Source: CAYXLI01 sp964464925 (GTDB lineage Bacteria; Acidobacteriota; Terriglobia; Bryobacterales; Bryobacteraceae). From it: a stretch of DNA of 64,000 bases. The notes beneath the pieces were generated by a model. That model was not told where the DNA came from, did not search any database, and saw only the letters and a program-made list of their open reading frames with translations. Below are positions 1 to 8,409 of this stretch, in pieces. Every line of letters starts with the position of its first letter. Within the stretch, counting starts at the first letter, position 1. The stretch spans positions 232,404 to 296,403 of the forward strand of contig CAYXLI010000004.1 of assembly GCA_964464925.1 (NCBI GenBank), in the 5' to 3' direction. Position numbers and translations under genes: made by a program.

Positions 1-1
1 A

Positions 2-46
2 TTCCAGAGTCTGAAGGCGCGCCTGTACTGCGCGACGAATTCATAA
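2..46 (+). CDS. possible 3' end of an upstream gene (14 codons plus stop)
   Basis: One frame stays open from the window edge to a TAA at 44-46, immediately before the ATG of the next gene. The visible residues are FQSLKARLYCATNS. This is too short to identify or to prove coding. The exact abutment of stop and next start is the only support. Confidence 0.2.
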   Translation, partial: FQSLKARLYCATNS

Positions 47-595
47 ATGCGGCGCTACTGGTTCCCGAAGGCCTATGCAGATACCGTAGCGCGCCTGCGC
101 GTGCCGAGTGGGTTTCTTTTGGTGGTCGCATTTGGATGGTTCTCACACCCCACGGCCACTTCCCTGCTCTGCGGCGTGCCGGTCTCGCTGATCGGGTTAT
201 GGCTGCGTGCATGGGCGGCTGGGCACCTCGCGAAAAACCAGCAACTTGCGACCAGTGGTCCGTATGCGTGGATGCGGAACCCGTTATATGCAGGGACGCT
301 GTTGGTGGCGGCGGGGCTTGCGGTCGCATCGAACTCATGGGCACTTGGGGTGCTCTTCACCGCTGTGTTCCTGCTGGTGTACCTGCCGGTCATCGAACTG
401 GAGGAGCAACACCTGCGCAAGCTGTTCCCGTCCTATCAGGATTATGCCGATCGCGTCCCTCTGCTCGTTCCAACGGGCAGGGCTGATTATCCGCGCAAGC
501 CGTTTCAGCCTGCCCTCTATAAAAAGAACCAGGAATATCAGGCCCTGCTGGGCTACCTGGCCGGGCTCGCCTGGCTGATCTGGAAGGCGCAGTAA
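47..595 (+). CDS. isoprenylcysteine carboxyl methyltransferase-like (ICMT/PEMT family) membrane protein
   Basis: A 182-aa integral membrane protein of the ICMT/phospholipid-methyltransferase superfamily, which uses S-adenosylmethionine at the membrane. Three or four hydrophobic segments lie at about 20-50, 85-115 and 160-180. The family signatures are visible: GPYAWMRNPLYAG at about residue 70, and an EEQHLRKLFPSYQDYADRV block at about 123, which resembles the C-terminal SAM-binding region (E-E-x-L...F...Y..Y...V). The length is normal for the bacterial family. No Shine-Dalgarno is obvious before the ATG. The substrate cannot be read from the sequence. lysS follows 37 bp downstream on the same strand. 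Confidence 0.8.
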   Translation: MRRYWFPKAYADTVARLRVPSGFLLVVAFGWFSHPTATSLLCGVPVSLIGLWLRAWAAGHLAKNQQLATSGPYAWMRNPLYAGTLLVAAGLAVASNSWALGVLFTAVFLLVYLPVIELEEQHLRKLFPSYQDYADRVPLLVPTGRADYPRKPFQPALYKKNQEYQALLGYLAGLAWLIWKAQ

Positions 596-632
596 GCGCC
601 TGTTGTTACACTCAAACTTTAGGAGAATTTAA

Positions 633-2135
633 TTGTCGCTCGAGCAAGAGCTACTGAAGCAACGAATCGCACGTATCCATGAGATTGAAGCGCTCGGCTA
701 TCGAGCGTACGGGCAGCGATTCGACTTCACTCACACCGTTCCACAGATCCTCGCTGATTACGGAGGCAAGACGGCCGAAGAGTTGGAGCCGAAGGTGCAG
801 GTGCGGATTGCGGGCCGCATTCAGACGGTGCGCCGCATGGGCAAAGCGGGCTTTCTGCATCTGGCTCAGGATGGTGAGCGGCTGCAAATCTACATCAAGA
901 AAGACGCAGTCCCCGAGAAAGACTACGCTCTCTATCAACTGCTTGATATCGGTGACATCATCGGCGTGGAAGGCTACCTGTTCCGCACCAAGACCGGTGA
1001 GTTGAGTGTTCACGTGGAGCGCGTCTACTTTCTATCGAAGACGCTGTTGCCGATGCCGGAGAAGTGGCACGGACTGGAAGACGTCGAGACGCGTTACCGG
1101 CAGCGATACCTCGACCTGATCGCGAATAGCGAAGTCCAGAAGGTGTTCCGAACAAGAGCCAAGGTGATCGCGAGCATGCGGCGGCAACTGGAAGAGCGCG
1201 GCTTCCTGGAAGTGGAGACCCCGATGATGCAGCCGCTGTACGGCGGGGCTGCGGCACGGCCGTTCGCGACGCATCACAACACATTGGACATCGATCTCTA
1301 TCTTCGGATCGCGCCCGAATTGTATTTGAAACGGCTCGTTGTGGGTGGACTCGAGCGCGTCTACGAGATCAATCGTAACTTCCGAAACGAGGGCATCTCG
1401 ACGCATCACAATCCAGAGTTCACGATGCTCGAGTTCTACCAGGCATATACCGACTACAAGGGCCTTATGGACCTGTCGTCCGAGTTGCTGCGGCAAACCG
1501 CAGTGGATGCGACCGGATCGGCGCAGGTGCCGTACCAGGGACGGACAATCGATTTCGACAAGATCCAGCGCTTCACGATTCGCGAAGCAATTGTCGAGTA
1601 CTGGAAGGGCGATAACCGCCCGACGCTCGATGATGTGAAGAATCCTGAGTGGCTGGCCCGCCACTCAAGCGCACCCTCGAACGGCGAGAAACTGGTGAAC
1701 ATCTTCGAAGACATGGTAGAGGATCAACTCTTCCAGCCGACGATCATTTACGAGTACCCCGTCGAGACCTCGCCGCTGTCGAAGAACAATCTCGAGGACC
1801 CGTCGATGGTGGACCGATTCGAGATCTATGTAGCCGGAATGGAGATCGGCAACGCTTATACCGAGTTGAATGACCCGCAAGAGCAGCGTCGCCGGTTCGA
1901 GATGCAGCTGGGCATGGCAGAACGCGGCAATGAAGAAGCGCACCGCATGGACGAAGACTACATCCGCGCGTTGTCCTACGGTATGCCGCCGACCGGCGGT
2001 GAAGGAATCGGAATCGACCGGCTCACGATGGTGCTGACCGATTCGCGGTCGATCCGCGACGTGATTCTGTTTCCACTTTTGCGGCCCGAAGGTCCGATCG
2101 GCCTTGCGGACACGCTGCGCGAAATTGAGCCGTGA
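633..2135 (+). CDS. lysS: lysyl-tRNA synthetase, class II
   Basis: This 500-aa cytoplasmic enzyme charges tRNA-Lys with lysine. It has the class II layout. An OB-fold anticodon-binding domain covers about residues 50-150 (VRIAGRIQTVRRMGKAGF). The catalytic domain includes motif 2 around FRNEGISTHHNPEF at about 250 and motif 3, GEGIGIDRLTM, at about 455. Length matches bacterial LysS. The start is TTG at 633, supported by the strong AGGAGA at 621-626 with correct spacing and by the usual family N-terminus (SLEQELLKQRIA). The stop overlaps the GTG of the next gene by four bases (GTGA), so the two are translationally coupled. Confidence 0.95.
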   Translation: MSLEQELLKQRIARIHEIEALGYRAYGQRFDFTHTVPQILADYGGKTAEELEPKVQVRIAGRIQTVRRMGKAGFLHLAQDGERLQIYIKKDAVPEKDYALYQLLDIGDIIGVEGYLFRTKTGELSVHVERVYFLSKTLLPMPEKWHGLEDVETRYRQRYLDLIANSEVQKVFRTRAKVIASMRRQLEERGFLEVETPMMQPLYGGAAARPFATHHNTLDIDLYLRIAPELYLKRLVVGGLERVYEINRNFRNEGISTHHNPEFTMLEFYQAYTDYKGLMDLSSELLRQTAVDATGSAQVPYQGRTIDFDKIQRFTIREAIVEYWKGDNRPTLDDVKNPEWLARHSSAPSNGEKLVNIFEDMVEDQLFQPTIIYEYPVETSPLSKNNLEDPSMVDRFEIYVAGMEIGNAYTELNDPQEQRRRFEMQLGMAERGNEEAHRMDEDYIRALSYGMPPTGGEGIGIDRLTMVLTDSRSIRDVILFPLLRPEGPIGLADTLREIEP

Positions 2136-3367
2136 ACTACGGTTTCGAACTGTTCGTTGCGAACCGCTACCTGCGGGCCAAGCGCAAGCAGGCCGTGATT
2201 TCTGTCATCACGATCATCTCCGTCATTGGTGTAGCAGCAGGAGTCATGGCACTCGTGATTGCGCTGGCAATTACGAACGGGTTCCGGTCCACGCTGCAGA
2301 AGAACCTGCTCGGCGCGACGGCGCATGTCAGCATTCTCGAGAAAGAACCGGGCTTTGGGATCGATCACTGGCGTGAATTGACCGAGAAACTGAAGCGCCT
2401 GCCGCACGTGACCAGCGCCGCACCGGGGCTCTACGGCAACGTGCTCTTCTCAGGACCAATTCAGTCCGTGGGCGGACTGCTGAAGGGAATTGACCCCGGT
2501 TCAGGGCAGCAGCAGACCGATGTCTTACGACATTTGAAACAGGGCTCCTTACAGGGTCTCGATGAGCCGGGCAAGATGCCGGGAATCGTGCTTGGATCGA
2601 AGCTGGCCCAGAACACCGGCATGCAGTTGGGCAGCGTGGTGAAGGTGATGAGCCCGCAAGGAGAGCTGACGCCTTTCGGGCCAAGGCTGACACAGCATCG
2701 CTTCCGGGTTAGCGGCATCTTCGAATCGGGCTTCTACGAACTGGATAATGCCTGGGCGTATACGTCTCTCAAATCCGCGCAGACCGTGATGTCAGTAGAC
2801 GACGTGGTCAACACGATCGAACTGAAAGTAGACGATCTGGATCTGGCTCCGCAGGTGGCTAAGGAAGCGGATCGTGTGATCGGGAGTAAACTCGCGGCCA
2901 CGTCATGGAAAGAACAGAATAAGCCGATTCTGAATGCTCTGAAGATGGAAAAGGTCGTGACGGTGGTCACCGTGGGGCTCATTCAGCTTGTGGGCGCTTT
3001 GAACATTTTGATCGCACTGATCATGATGGTGATGGAGAAGTATAGGGACATCGCGATTCTGATGTCGATGGGCGCAAGGCACCAACAGATCCGGCGAATT
3101 TTCATGCTGGAAGGCGTATTGATCGGAGCGGTGGGCACGGTGATCGGGCTGGTACTCGGTTACGGGCTCAGCTACTTTGCGGATCACTATCGCTGGATTC
3201 CGCTCGACGAGGAGGTTTACTCGCTGAGCTTCGTTCCGTTTGACGCGCGCTGGACGGACGGGATCTGGATCGCGGCGGTGGCGATCTTCGTGAGCTTTGT
3301 CGCGACGCTGTATCCGGCTCGCAACGCTACCAGGATCTCGCCCGTGGAAGCGTTGCGGTACGAATAG
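2132..3367 (+). CDS. LolC/LolE-family lipoprotein-releasing ABC transporter permease
   Basis: A 411-aa inner-membrane permease of the MacB/FtsX superfamily, most like LolC/LolE, which releases lipoproteins from the inner membrane to LolA. The architecture fits. One N-terminal TM helix lies at about 25-50 after the typical ANRYLRAKRKQAVISVI start. A large periplasmic domain follows at about 50-270. A three-helix FtsX domain lies at about 275-405 and ends with the usual YPARNATRISPVEALRYE. The GTG start is inside the lysS stop. No LolD ATPase is adjacent; it may be elsewhere. In many bacteria one permease serves as a homodimer (LolF-like), which is possible here but not shown. Confidence 0.85.
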   Translation: MNYGFELFVANRYLRAKRKQAVISVITIISVIGVAAGVMALVIALAITNGFRSTLQKNLLGATAHVSILEKEPGFGIDHWRELTEKLKRLPHVTSAAPGLYGNVLFSGPIQSVGGLLKGIDPGSGQQQTDVLRHLKQGSLQGLDEPGKMPGIVLGSKLAQNTGMQLGSVVKVMSPQGELTPFGPRLTQHRFRVSGIFESGFYELDNAWAYTSLKSAQTVMSVDDVVNTIELKVDDLDLAPQVAKEADRVIGSKLAATSWKEQNKPILNALKMEKVVTVVTVGLIQLVGALNILIALIMMVMEKYRDIAILMSMGARHQQIRRIFMLEGVLIGAVGTVIGLVLGYGLSYFADHYRWIPLDEEVYSLSFVPFDARWTDGIWIAAVAIFVSFVATLYPARNATRISPVEALRYE

Positions 3368-3397
3368 CGGCCAAATATTCTGTTTTCAAAGAACAAT

Positions 3398-3451
3398 GAG
3401 GCAGTATGCCTCGGGGCGAAAAGTGTAAGCTAACCCTTGGGGTCTGACCCC
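3398..3451. terminator. two short hairpins between convergent genes
   Basis: Two perfect inverted repeats lie between the convergent lolC/E-like gene and the hydrolase gene. One is GAGGCA-GTA-TGCCTC (3398-3412) and the other GGGGT-CTG-ACCCC (3439-3451). Neither has a good T-tract, so a termination role is only inferred from position. Confidence 0.35.
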
Positions 3452-3460
3452 ATTAACGAT

Positions 3461-5464
3461 TTAGAAATTGGGGAGTTCGAGAAGCAGGGAGGGGCGCTCG
3501 AAGAACTTCCCATCTGGCGGAGTGTCCTGGCCGGCGAGGAAGGCCGCGGCCTGGGTTTGGGCGGCGATCGAGACTGCCAGAGCGCCATCAGGGGTGGGTG
3601 TCACCATGAATGTGTGCGGGTTCGTCACGAGATGGGTGAGGTCGGCCCGGTACATGAAGGCCGTATCCCAGGTATTGGCGGCACGGAGCAGGAGCATGTT
3701 CGCCGGGTTTGGCACCGTTTGATCTCCCACCGCGAACTGCAGATATGTCCGCTTAATGGGCACTCCGGGCAGGGTCGTGCTCTTGAAGTGGGTCGCGAAC
3801 GCGTAGGGGGCTCCAGGGGTCTCAATCCAGGCGAGCCGGTCTAACAGGTTCTGCAGCTCAATAGCGCCGGGTACGTTATTGACCCGCACGTCCTCGTATC
3901 GCAGCGGCATGTTCTCATTCAAGCCAGCAGGCGTGTTGATCAGTTCCGGCGAGCGTGCGCCAACGTAAAGCGTCAGTGCAACCCGCAGGAGGGTGCTGTA
4001 GCGCGACGCCAGGATGGCCGAACCGCCCCCTACGTTCAGAACTGCGCTCGGGATGTCCGGCTCGACAGCGTGCAGGAGCGCACCGCAGAAGCTTCCAAAG
4101 GATACACCCACGTAGCCGATCTGATTCGGATTGAGGTCTATGTGGCCGTCTCCATCCAGGTCGAGGCCGGATTTTATGGCGCGCACAAGCTGAGACGTAT
4201 CGAGCGCCGTCTGGCGGCACGCGTCGCGAATCACGACCGGATTGGATGGGTTCAGCAGGATGGAGCCTTCGAATGAGTCGATAGTGCCGTTGCCATCCAG
4301 GTCAGCGCCTCGTCCGCCGAACGGAAGAGATGCGGTCACTCCCTTGGTGTCAGTGATCTCCACCGTCCCATCAGGGCCGTAGCCGTGGCCCACGGCGTTG
4401 ATGGCGATAATGGCAAAGCCTGCTTTCGGAAAACCGAAGATCATGCCGGTTGGAACCTCCAGCCGGTGGCTACCCAGGCCGTGGCCGACGATCACCACGG
4501 GATAGCCGCCCGGCGGCATCGGCGTGGACGGAAGGAACACTTCAAATTGCAGCTCTTCCGTAGTCGCGGGCAGAGGGACTTCCTGAGCGGTCGGGACGGC
4601 GTCGATAATCTGCTTCTCATTCCTAAACTGCGGTGAGCGGTAGGAACCGAAGGCTAAACGCCCGACGCCATATTGCGTAAGCGCAGAGACCGGCAGAGGG
4701 AACGGCTCGGTGCGAAAGCGGTCGCCTGAGGTCTTTACCTGGAAATGAAAGTTGATGCCGGCGATATCAGACGCGTTGAAGATGCGCTGAGGGAGATACG
4801 AGGGAGCGAACTGGCTGAGTTGCCGGCGTGCCGATTCCATGTAGGCCGTGGCGCTCATGGTGGTGAAGACAGTTCCGCCGATGACGCGGCCGGGTGCGAC
4901 GAGGCTACGAACGAGCTGATCCGGCTGGAATGCCGGATCGGGTTCGACGGGATCGCCCTTTGTATCCTTCACTTCGCCGGTGATGACAATGGCGTACTGG
5001 CGGGTTTGGTCGAACGGGAAGTCCGGATATGCGAAGACGGAATTTGTCTGCGGATCGTATACCACTTCATTGATGGGCGTGCGAGCGCCGCGCGCAGTCA
5101 TGCCGGCTTCGGTTTGCTGCAACTGATCGAGGGTGACGAAAAAGATGCCGTCCCGCAAAGTGGCGGGGTTGATTGGGCCGGAGAAACGTACGCGAATCCG
5201 CGGAAAAAGTGAGTAGCCGTCGAATTGGTTGATGAGCGTGAGTTCGGCGCACGTGGCCGGTTGCTCCGTGCAATCCGGCAGGGGCATTGCCATGCGGCGA
5301 CCGGTCTTCTGCGTTGCATCCGGGACCATGAGGGCTTCCGAAGGAAACGGTCCGATATCGGGATTTGCAGGGTTGAACAAGACTCGGACCCCCGCGCCGG
5401 AAGCGGAGTGGATCAGAAATAAGAGCGAAATCAGTAAACGAGGCAAGCTTACCCCTCGGAACAA
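3461..5464 (-). CDS. secreted Ig-like plus alpha/beta-hydrolase protein
   Basis: A 667-aa protein with a Sec signal peptide (hydrophobic LLISLLFLIHSASGA, residues about 10-25). Residues about 70-180 resemble a bacterial Ig-like domain (the RVRFSGPINPATL type). From about 300 on it reads as an alpha/beta-hydrolase: GYPVVIVGHGLGSHR at the oxyanion region and GVSFG as the nucleophile elbow at about residue 450. A late histidine in the THLVTNPHTFMV segment could complete the triad. An insertion containing DLDGNGTIDSFEG and DLDGDGHIDL looks like calcium-binding D-x-D-G repeats. Substrate unknown; esterase or lipase is the most reasonable guess. The start is chosen because it gives the signal peptide. 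The gene runs convergent to the LolC/E gene. Confidence 0.75.
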   Translation of the reverse strand: MFRGVSLPRLLISLLFLIHSASGAGVRVLFNPANPDIGPFPSEALMVPDATQKTGRRMAMPLPDCTEQPATCAELTLINQFDGYSLFPRIRVRFSGPINPATLRDGIFFVTLDQLQQTEAGMTARGARTPINEVVYDPQTNSVFAYPDFPFDQTRQYAIVITGEVKDTKGDPVEPDPAFQPDQLVRSLVAPGRVIGGTVFTTMSATAYMESARRQLSQFAPSYLPQRIFNASDIAGINFHFQVKTSGDRFRTEPFPLPVSALTQYGVGRLAFGSYRSPQFRNEKQIIDAVPTAQEVPLPATTEELQFEVFLPSTPMPPGGYPVVIVGHGLGSHRLEVPTGMIFGFPKAGFAIIAINAVGHGYGPDGTVEITDTKGVTASLPFGGRGADLDGNGTIDSFEGSILLNPSNPVVIRDACRQTALDTSQLVRAIKSGLDLDGDGHIDLNPNQIGYVGVSFGSFCGALLHAVEPDIPSAVLNVGGGSAILASRYSTLLRVALTLYVGARSPELINTPAGLNENMPLRYEDVRVNNVPGAIELQNLLDRLAWIETPGAPYAFATHFKSTTLPGVPIKRTYLQFAVGDQTVPNPANMLLLRAANTWDTAFMYRADLTHLVTNPHTFMVTPTPDGALAVSIAAQTQAAAFLAGQDTPPDGKFFERPSLLLELPNF

Positions 5465-5470
5465 TCTTAA

Positions 5471-6106
5471 TCACAACGCCAAGGCCAGGTTGACCGGGTA
5501 TCCGTTTGGACGGAGAGGGACATTCGGACCGAAGCGCGAGGGGAGAGAGGGAACCGGATCGGGTTCGTTTTTCCGCGGCAGTACGGCGGCCGGGCGGACC
5601 GGTTCGGCATGCGGTTTGGCGGGCCGGGAGACCTCGAGACTTGGCGCGACCGTGAGTTGCTTCAAGCACGCGTTGTAGGTACGTTCGGCATCGCGCATGT
5701 AGCGCTGGAGAGTGTTCCAGGTTTTGGACCCGTCGATGAGGCGTTCGAGCGCGACGGCCTGGATGTGCGCTCGCGCCGCTTCCGGCCCGAGTTCCTCCCT
5801 GACCTTGTCCATCGTATGGCTGATCAGCGAAGCCTCGAATTCCAGAAGCCGGAGACGGCGCCAGCGGGCAACGGCCATATCGGCGACGAGATCGGTTTCA
5901 ATTTGGTTTATGGGTCTGATCTTCTCAATGTAGGTTTCTATGAGGTACGCGAGTTCCTCTTCGTCCTCTTCGGTCATGACAAGGAATTTGGCGATTGGGC
6001 CGGCGGCGTTGCGGGACGAGCGAGCTTTTCCGGAATCGGTCACCGGGCCGGTGGAGTGTCGCGCATTCAGGCGATTGGCGGCGATTTGAGCAGCAGAAGC
6101 AGACAT
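5471..6106 (-). CDS. lineage-specific protein with ANRxNAxxSTGP N-terminus
   Basis: A 211-aa soluble protein of unknown function. Residues about 8-30 carry the AANRLNARHSTGPVTDSGK signature that recurs in many acidobacterial paralogues. A mostly helical middle region (about 45-150) is rich in charged residues, followed by a proline-rich tail. There is no signal peptide or membrane segment. It lies only six bases upstream of the hydrolase gene on the same strand, so co-transcription is likely. Function cannot be assigned; the family is usually left as hypothetical. Confidence 0.65.
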   Translation of the reverse strand: MSASAAQIAANRLNARHSTGPVTDSGKARSSRNAAGPIAKFLVMTEEDEEELAYLIETYIEKIRPINQIETDLVADMAVARWRRLRLLEFEASLISHTMDKVREELGPEAARAHIQAVALERLIDGSKTWNTLQRYMRDAERTYNACLKQLTVAPSLEVSRPAKPHAEPVRPAAVLPRKNEPDPVPSLPSRFGPNVPLRPNGYPVNLALAL

Positions 6107-6238
6107 TTGAGCAGAACCTCCTTACCTATTTCGACCGTAGCAGGCAGGAGTGCACAGACCAAGCATGAGAACTTGCAAGTAGCTGAATTTGAGGGGAATA
6201 GAGTCGCGAGATTTCTGAACTGCCCGCTGGCGTGGCCG

Positions 6239-6412
6239 CTATTTTCCGGGTTTTTGCCGCTTGCTGGCAACCAAGGAGCCGAGGAAAGCTCCGATAAAGC
6301 CAGCAATCTGGGCCACGTTGGGGGCGGCGTTTACTTTATCGGCGGCTACGGAGATGGCGACGAAACCGGCAAGACTCGCGCCGGCTACCTTCGTGATGCG
6401 CGAAACGGTCAT
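6239..6412 (-). CDS. small membrane protein, 57 aa
   Basis: A short ORF beginning MTVSRITKVAGASLAGF and ending KRQKPGK. It encodes two hydrophobic alanine/glycine-rich stretches (residues about 8-24 and 33-50) and a basic tail, as in a small membrane-anchored protein. The ATG has no clear Shine-Dalgarno. It fills the gap between the ANRxNAxxSTGP gene and the divergent asparagine synthetase, where the longer overlapping ORFs look like noise. Function unknown. Confidence 0.4.
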   Translation of the reverse strand: MTVSRITKVAGASLAGFVAISVAADKVNAAPNVAQIAGFIGAFLGSLVASKRQKPGK

Positions 6413-6495
6413 GAGACTATTATGCGGATAGCCAACGGATGTTCTCTCATATCGATAGGCAGCCGTTTGCTTTTCGGGCTCGTTACAATGGTAGT

Positions 6496-8409
6496 TTGTG
6501 CGGCATAGCGGGTTTTACCCACCTTCAACGCAAGCCTGAGCCTGTCCTGATCCGGCGCGCGATCGAGTCGATTCATCATCGCGGACCGGACCAGAGCGGC
6601 GTGTACGAATCGGAAGTGCTCTCGATGGGCGCAGTCCGGCTGAAGATTATCGATCTCGCCGGCGGCGAACAGCCGATGCGCGCCGGTGGCTGCATCATCG
6701 TCTTCAATGGCGAAATTTATAACCATGCCGAAATCCGCAACGATCTGGAGCGACGGGGAGTGCGGTTTTCGTCGCGCTGCGATACGGAAGTGGTGCTGCG
6801 GGGATTTCTCGAGTGGGATATCGCTGTGCTTTCCAAGCTGCGCGGGATGTTCGCGTTTGCGATCTGGAACGATCGAGACCAGCGGCTGATTCTGGCGCGG
6901 GACCGGATGGGTATCAAGCCGCTGTATATCCATCGGCGAGGATCGGACCTGTATTTCGGATCGGAGTTGAAGACGCTCTTTGTGCACCCGGAGATCAAGC
7001 GGCGTGTGGATCCGGCAGGACTCAACCTGTACTGCTCGATGAACTACATTCCGGGCGAGCACACCATGGTGGACGGAATCCGGAAACTGCCCCCCGCGCA
7101 CTGGCTGGAGTGGCAGGACGGACGGGTTCGGACAGAGCGCTATTGGCAGGCGGAGTGGAAGCCGGTGCCGATGGATCTGGAGTCGGCCAAGGAAGAGTTG
7201 GACGGACTGCTCCGGGATGCCGTGAAGGAGCACCTGGTTTCCGATGTGCCGCTGGGCATCTGGGCAAGCGGTGGGCTGGATTCCTCGACCGTGCTGCACT
7301 ATGCGGCAGAGACAAGTTCGACCCGCCTGAAGACGTTCTCGGTGTCCTTTGCGGGGCGCGAGTTTGACGAGAGCCCCTGGTTTCGTGAAGTGGCGGCGCG
7401 TTATGGAACCGACCATCACGAGTTCGATCTGAATCCGGAAGCAGAAATACTCGACGCGATCGGGAAGATGCCGTACTTCTCCGATGAGCCGAGTTCGGAT
7501 GCGGGCGCCCTGCCCGTGTGGTTTCTTTCGCGAATGAGCCGGACTCAAGTGACCGTTGCACTGAGCGGCGAGGGCGCAGATGAACTGTTCGGCGGCTACA
7601 ACACATACCTGGCAGACCGGTATGCGCGGACGGCCCGGCTGGTTCCGGGATTCGCGCGCCGGGGAGCTTTGCAGGCGCTCCGGTTGTGGCCGGCATCGGA
7701 TGCGAAGATCGGGCTGGACTACAAAGTGAAGCGCATGCTGGAGGGATCGTTATTGGATCCGGAGCAGGCGCATTTCTTCTGGAACGGAACTTTGTCCGAA
7801 TCGCACCGGCAAGAGTTGATCACGAGCGACTTCTTCCGCAAAAATGCGGCCAAGGGCCTGGGTGGCGGCGGATATCTGAATCAGTTTCTGCTGCTGGACC
7901 AGCACAACTACCTGCCGGACGATATTCTCTACAAGTGCGACCGGATGAGCATGGCGCATTCGCTGGAGGTGCGGCCTCCGTTTCTGGATCACCGGATTGT
8001 GGAGTTCGCCGCGCGTGTTCCGCAGGAACTGAAGATTCGCGGGCCGAAATTGAAGTACCTGTTGCGCGCGTTGATGAATGAGAAACTTCCGCAGTCCGTG
8101 CTGACACGGCGCAAGGAGGGTTTCGATATCCCAGCGCACGCGTGGTTTCGCAGCACGCTGAAACCTCTGCTGCTGGACACGATCACGCCGGAGCGGGTGC
8201 GGCAAACGGGCCTGTTCCGTTGGGAAGCGATCGATGCGCTGATCCAGGATCACTTCGAGCGGCGTGCGAATTACGGGTATCACTTGTGGGGCCTGCTAAC
8301 CTTGTTCCTTTGGATCAATCGATGGGGAATCGAATCGGGAACAGCGTCCTCGTTGTCCTCTTTGCAGCAATCGTCTACCTTATCTCCTGCGCCAGTCCTC
8401 CCAACCTGA
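6496..8409 (+). CDS. asnB: asparagine synthetase (glutamine-hydrolysing), polysaccharide-cluster type
   Basis: A glutamine-dependent amidotransferase making asparagine from aspartate, or amidating a sugar/polymer intermediate in this context. The start is set at TTG 6496 because it puts the catalytic cysteine second (M-CGIAGF), as Ntn amidotransferases require; an ATG 57 bases upstream would bury it. The glutaminase domain covers about 1-200 (IHHRGPDQSG, FNGEIYNHAE). The synthetase domain has the PP-loop WASGGLDSS at about 255 and LSGEGADELFGGY at about 360. The protein is 637 aa. It opens a plus-strand cluster of glycosyltransferases and an ABC exporter, and its end overlaps the next gene by 88 bases. 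A TACAAT box at 6484-6489 lies just before the start. Confidence 0.88.
   Translation: MCGIAGFTHLQRKPEPVLIRRAIESIHHRGPDQSGVYESEVLSMGAVRLKIIDLAGGEQPMRAGGCIIVFNGEIYNHAEIRNDLERRGVRFSSRCDTEVVLRGFLEWDIAVLSKLRGMFAFAIWNDRDQRLILARDRMGIKPLYIHRRGSDLYFGSELKTLFVHPEIKRRVDPAGLNLYCSMNYIPGEHTMVDGIRKLPPAHWLEWQDGRVRTERYWQAEWKPVPMDLESAKEELDGLLRDAVKEHLVSDVPLGIWASGGLDSSTVLHYAAETSSTRLKTFSVSFAGREFDESPWFREVAARYGTDHHEFDLNPEAEILDAIGKMPYFSDEPSSDAGALPVWFLSRMSRTQVTVALSGEGADELFGGYNTYLADRYARTARLVPGFARRGALQALRLWPASDAKIGLDYKVKRMLEGSLLDPEQAHFFWNGTLSESHRQELITSDFFRKNAAKGLGGGGYLNQFLLLDQHNYLPDDILYKCDRMSMAHSLEVRPPFLDHRIVEFAARVPQELKIRGPKLKYLLRALMNEKLPQSVLTRRKEGFDIPAHAWFRSTLKPLLLDTITPERVRQTGLFRWEAIDALIQDHFERRANYGYHLWGLLTLFLWINRWGIESGTASSLSSLQQSSTLSPAPVLPT

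Noticed and set aside
5609..6508. 299-codon plus-strand ORF
   Set aside because: It runs antisense to the ANRxNAxxSTGP gene and has no domain or RBS; its length reflects GC-rich shadowing.
6409..7548. 379-codon minus-strand ORF
   Set aside because: It is antisense to asparagine synthetase and has histidine/arginine-rich shadow composition.
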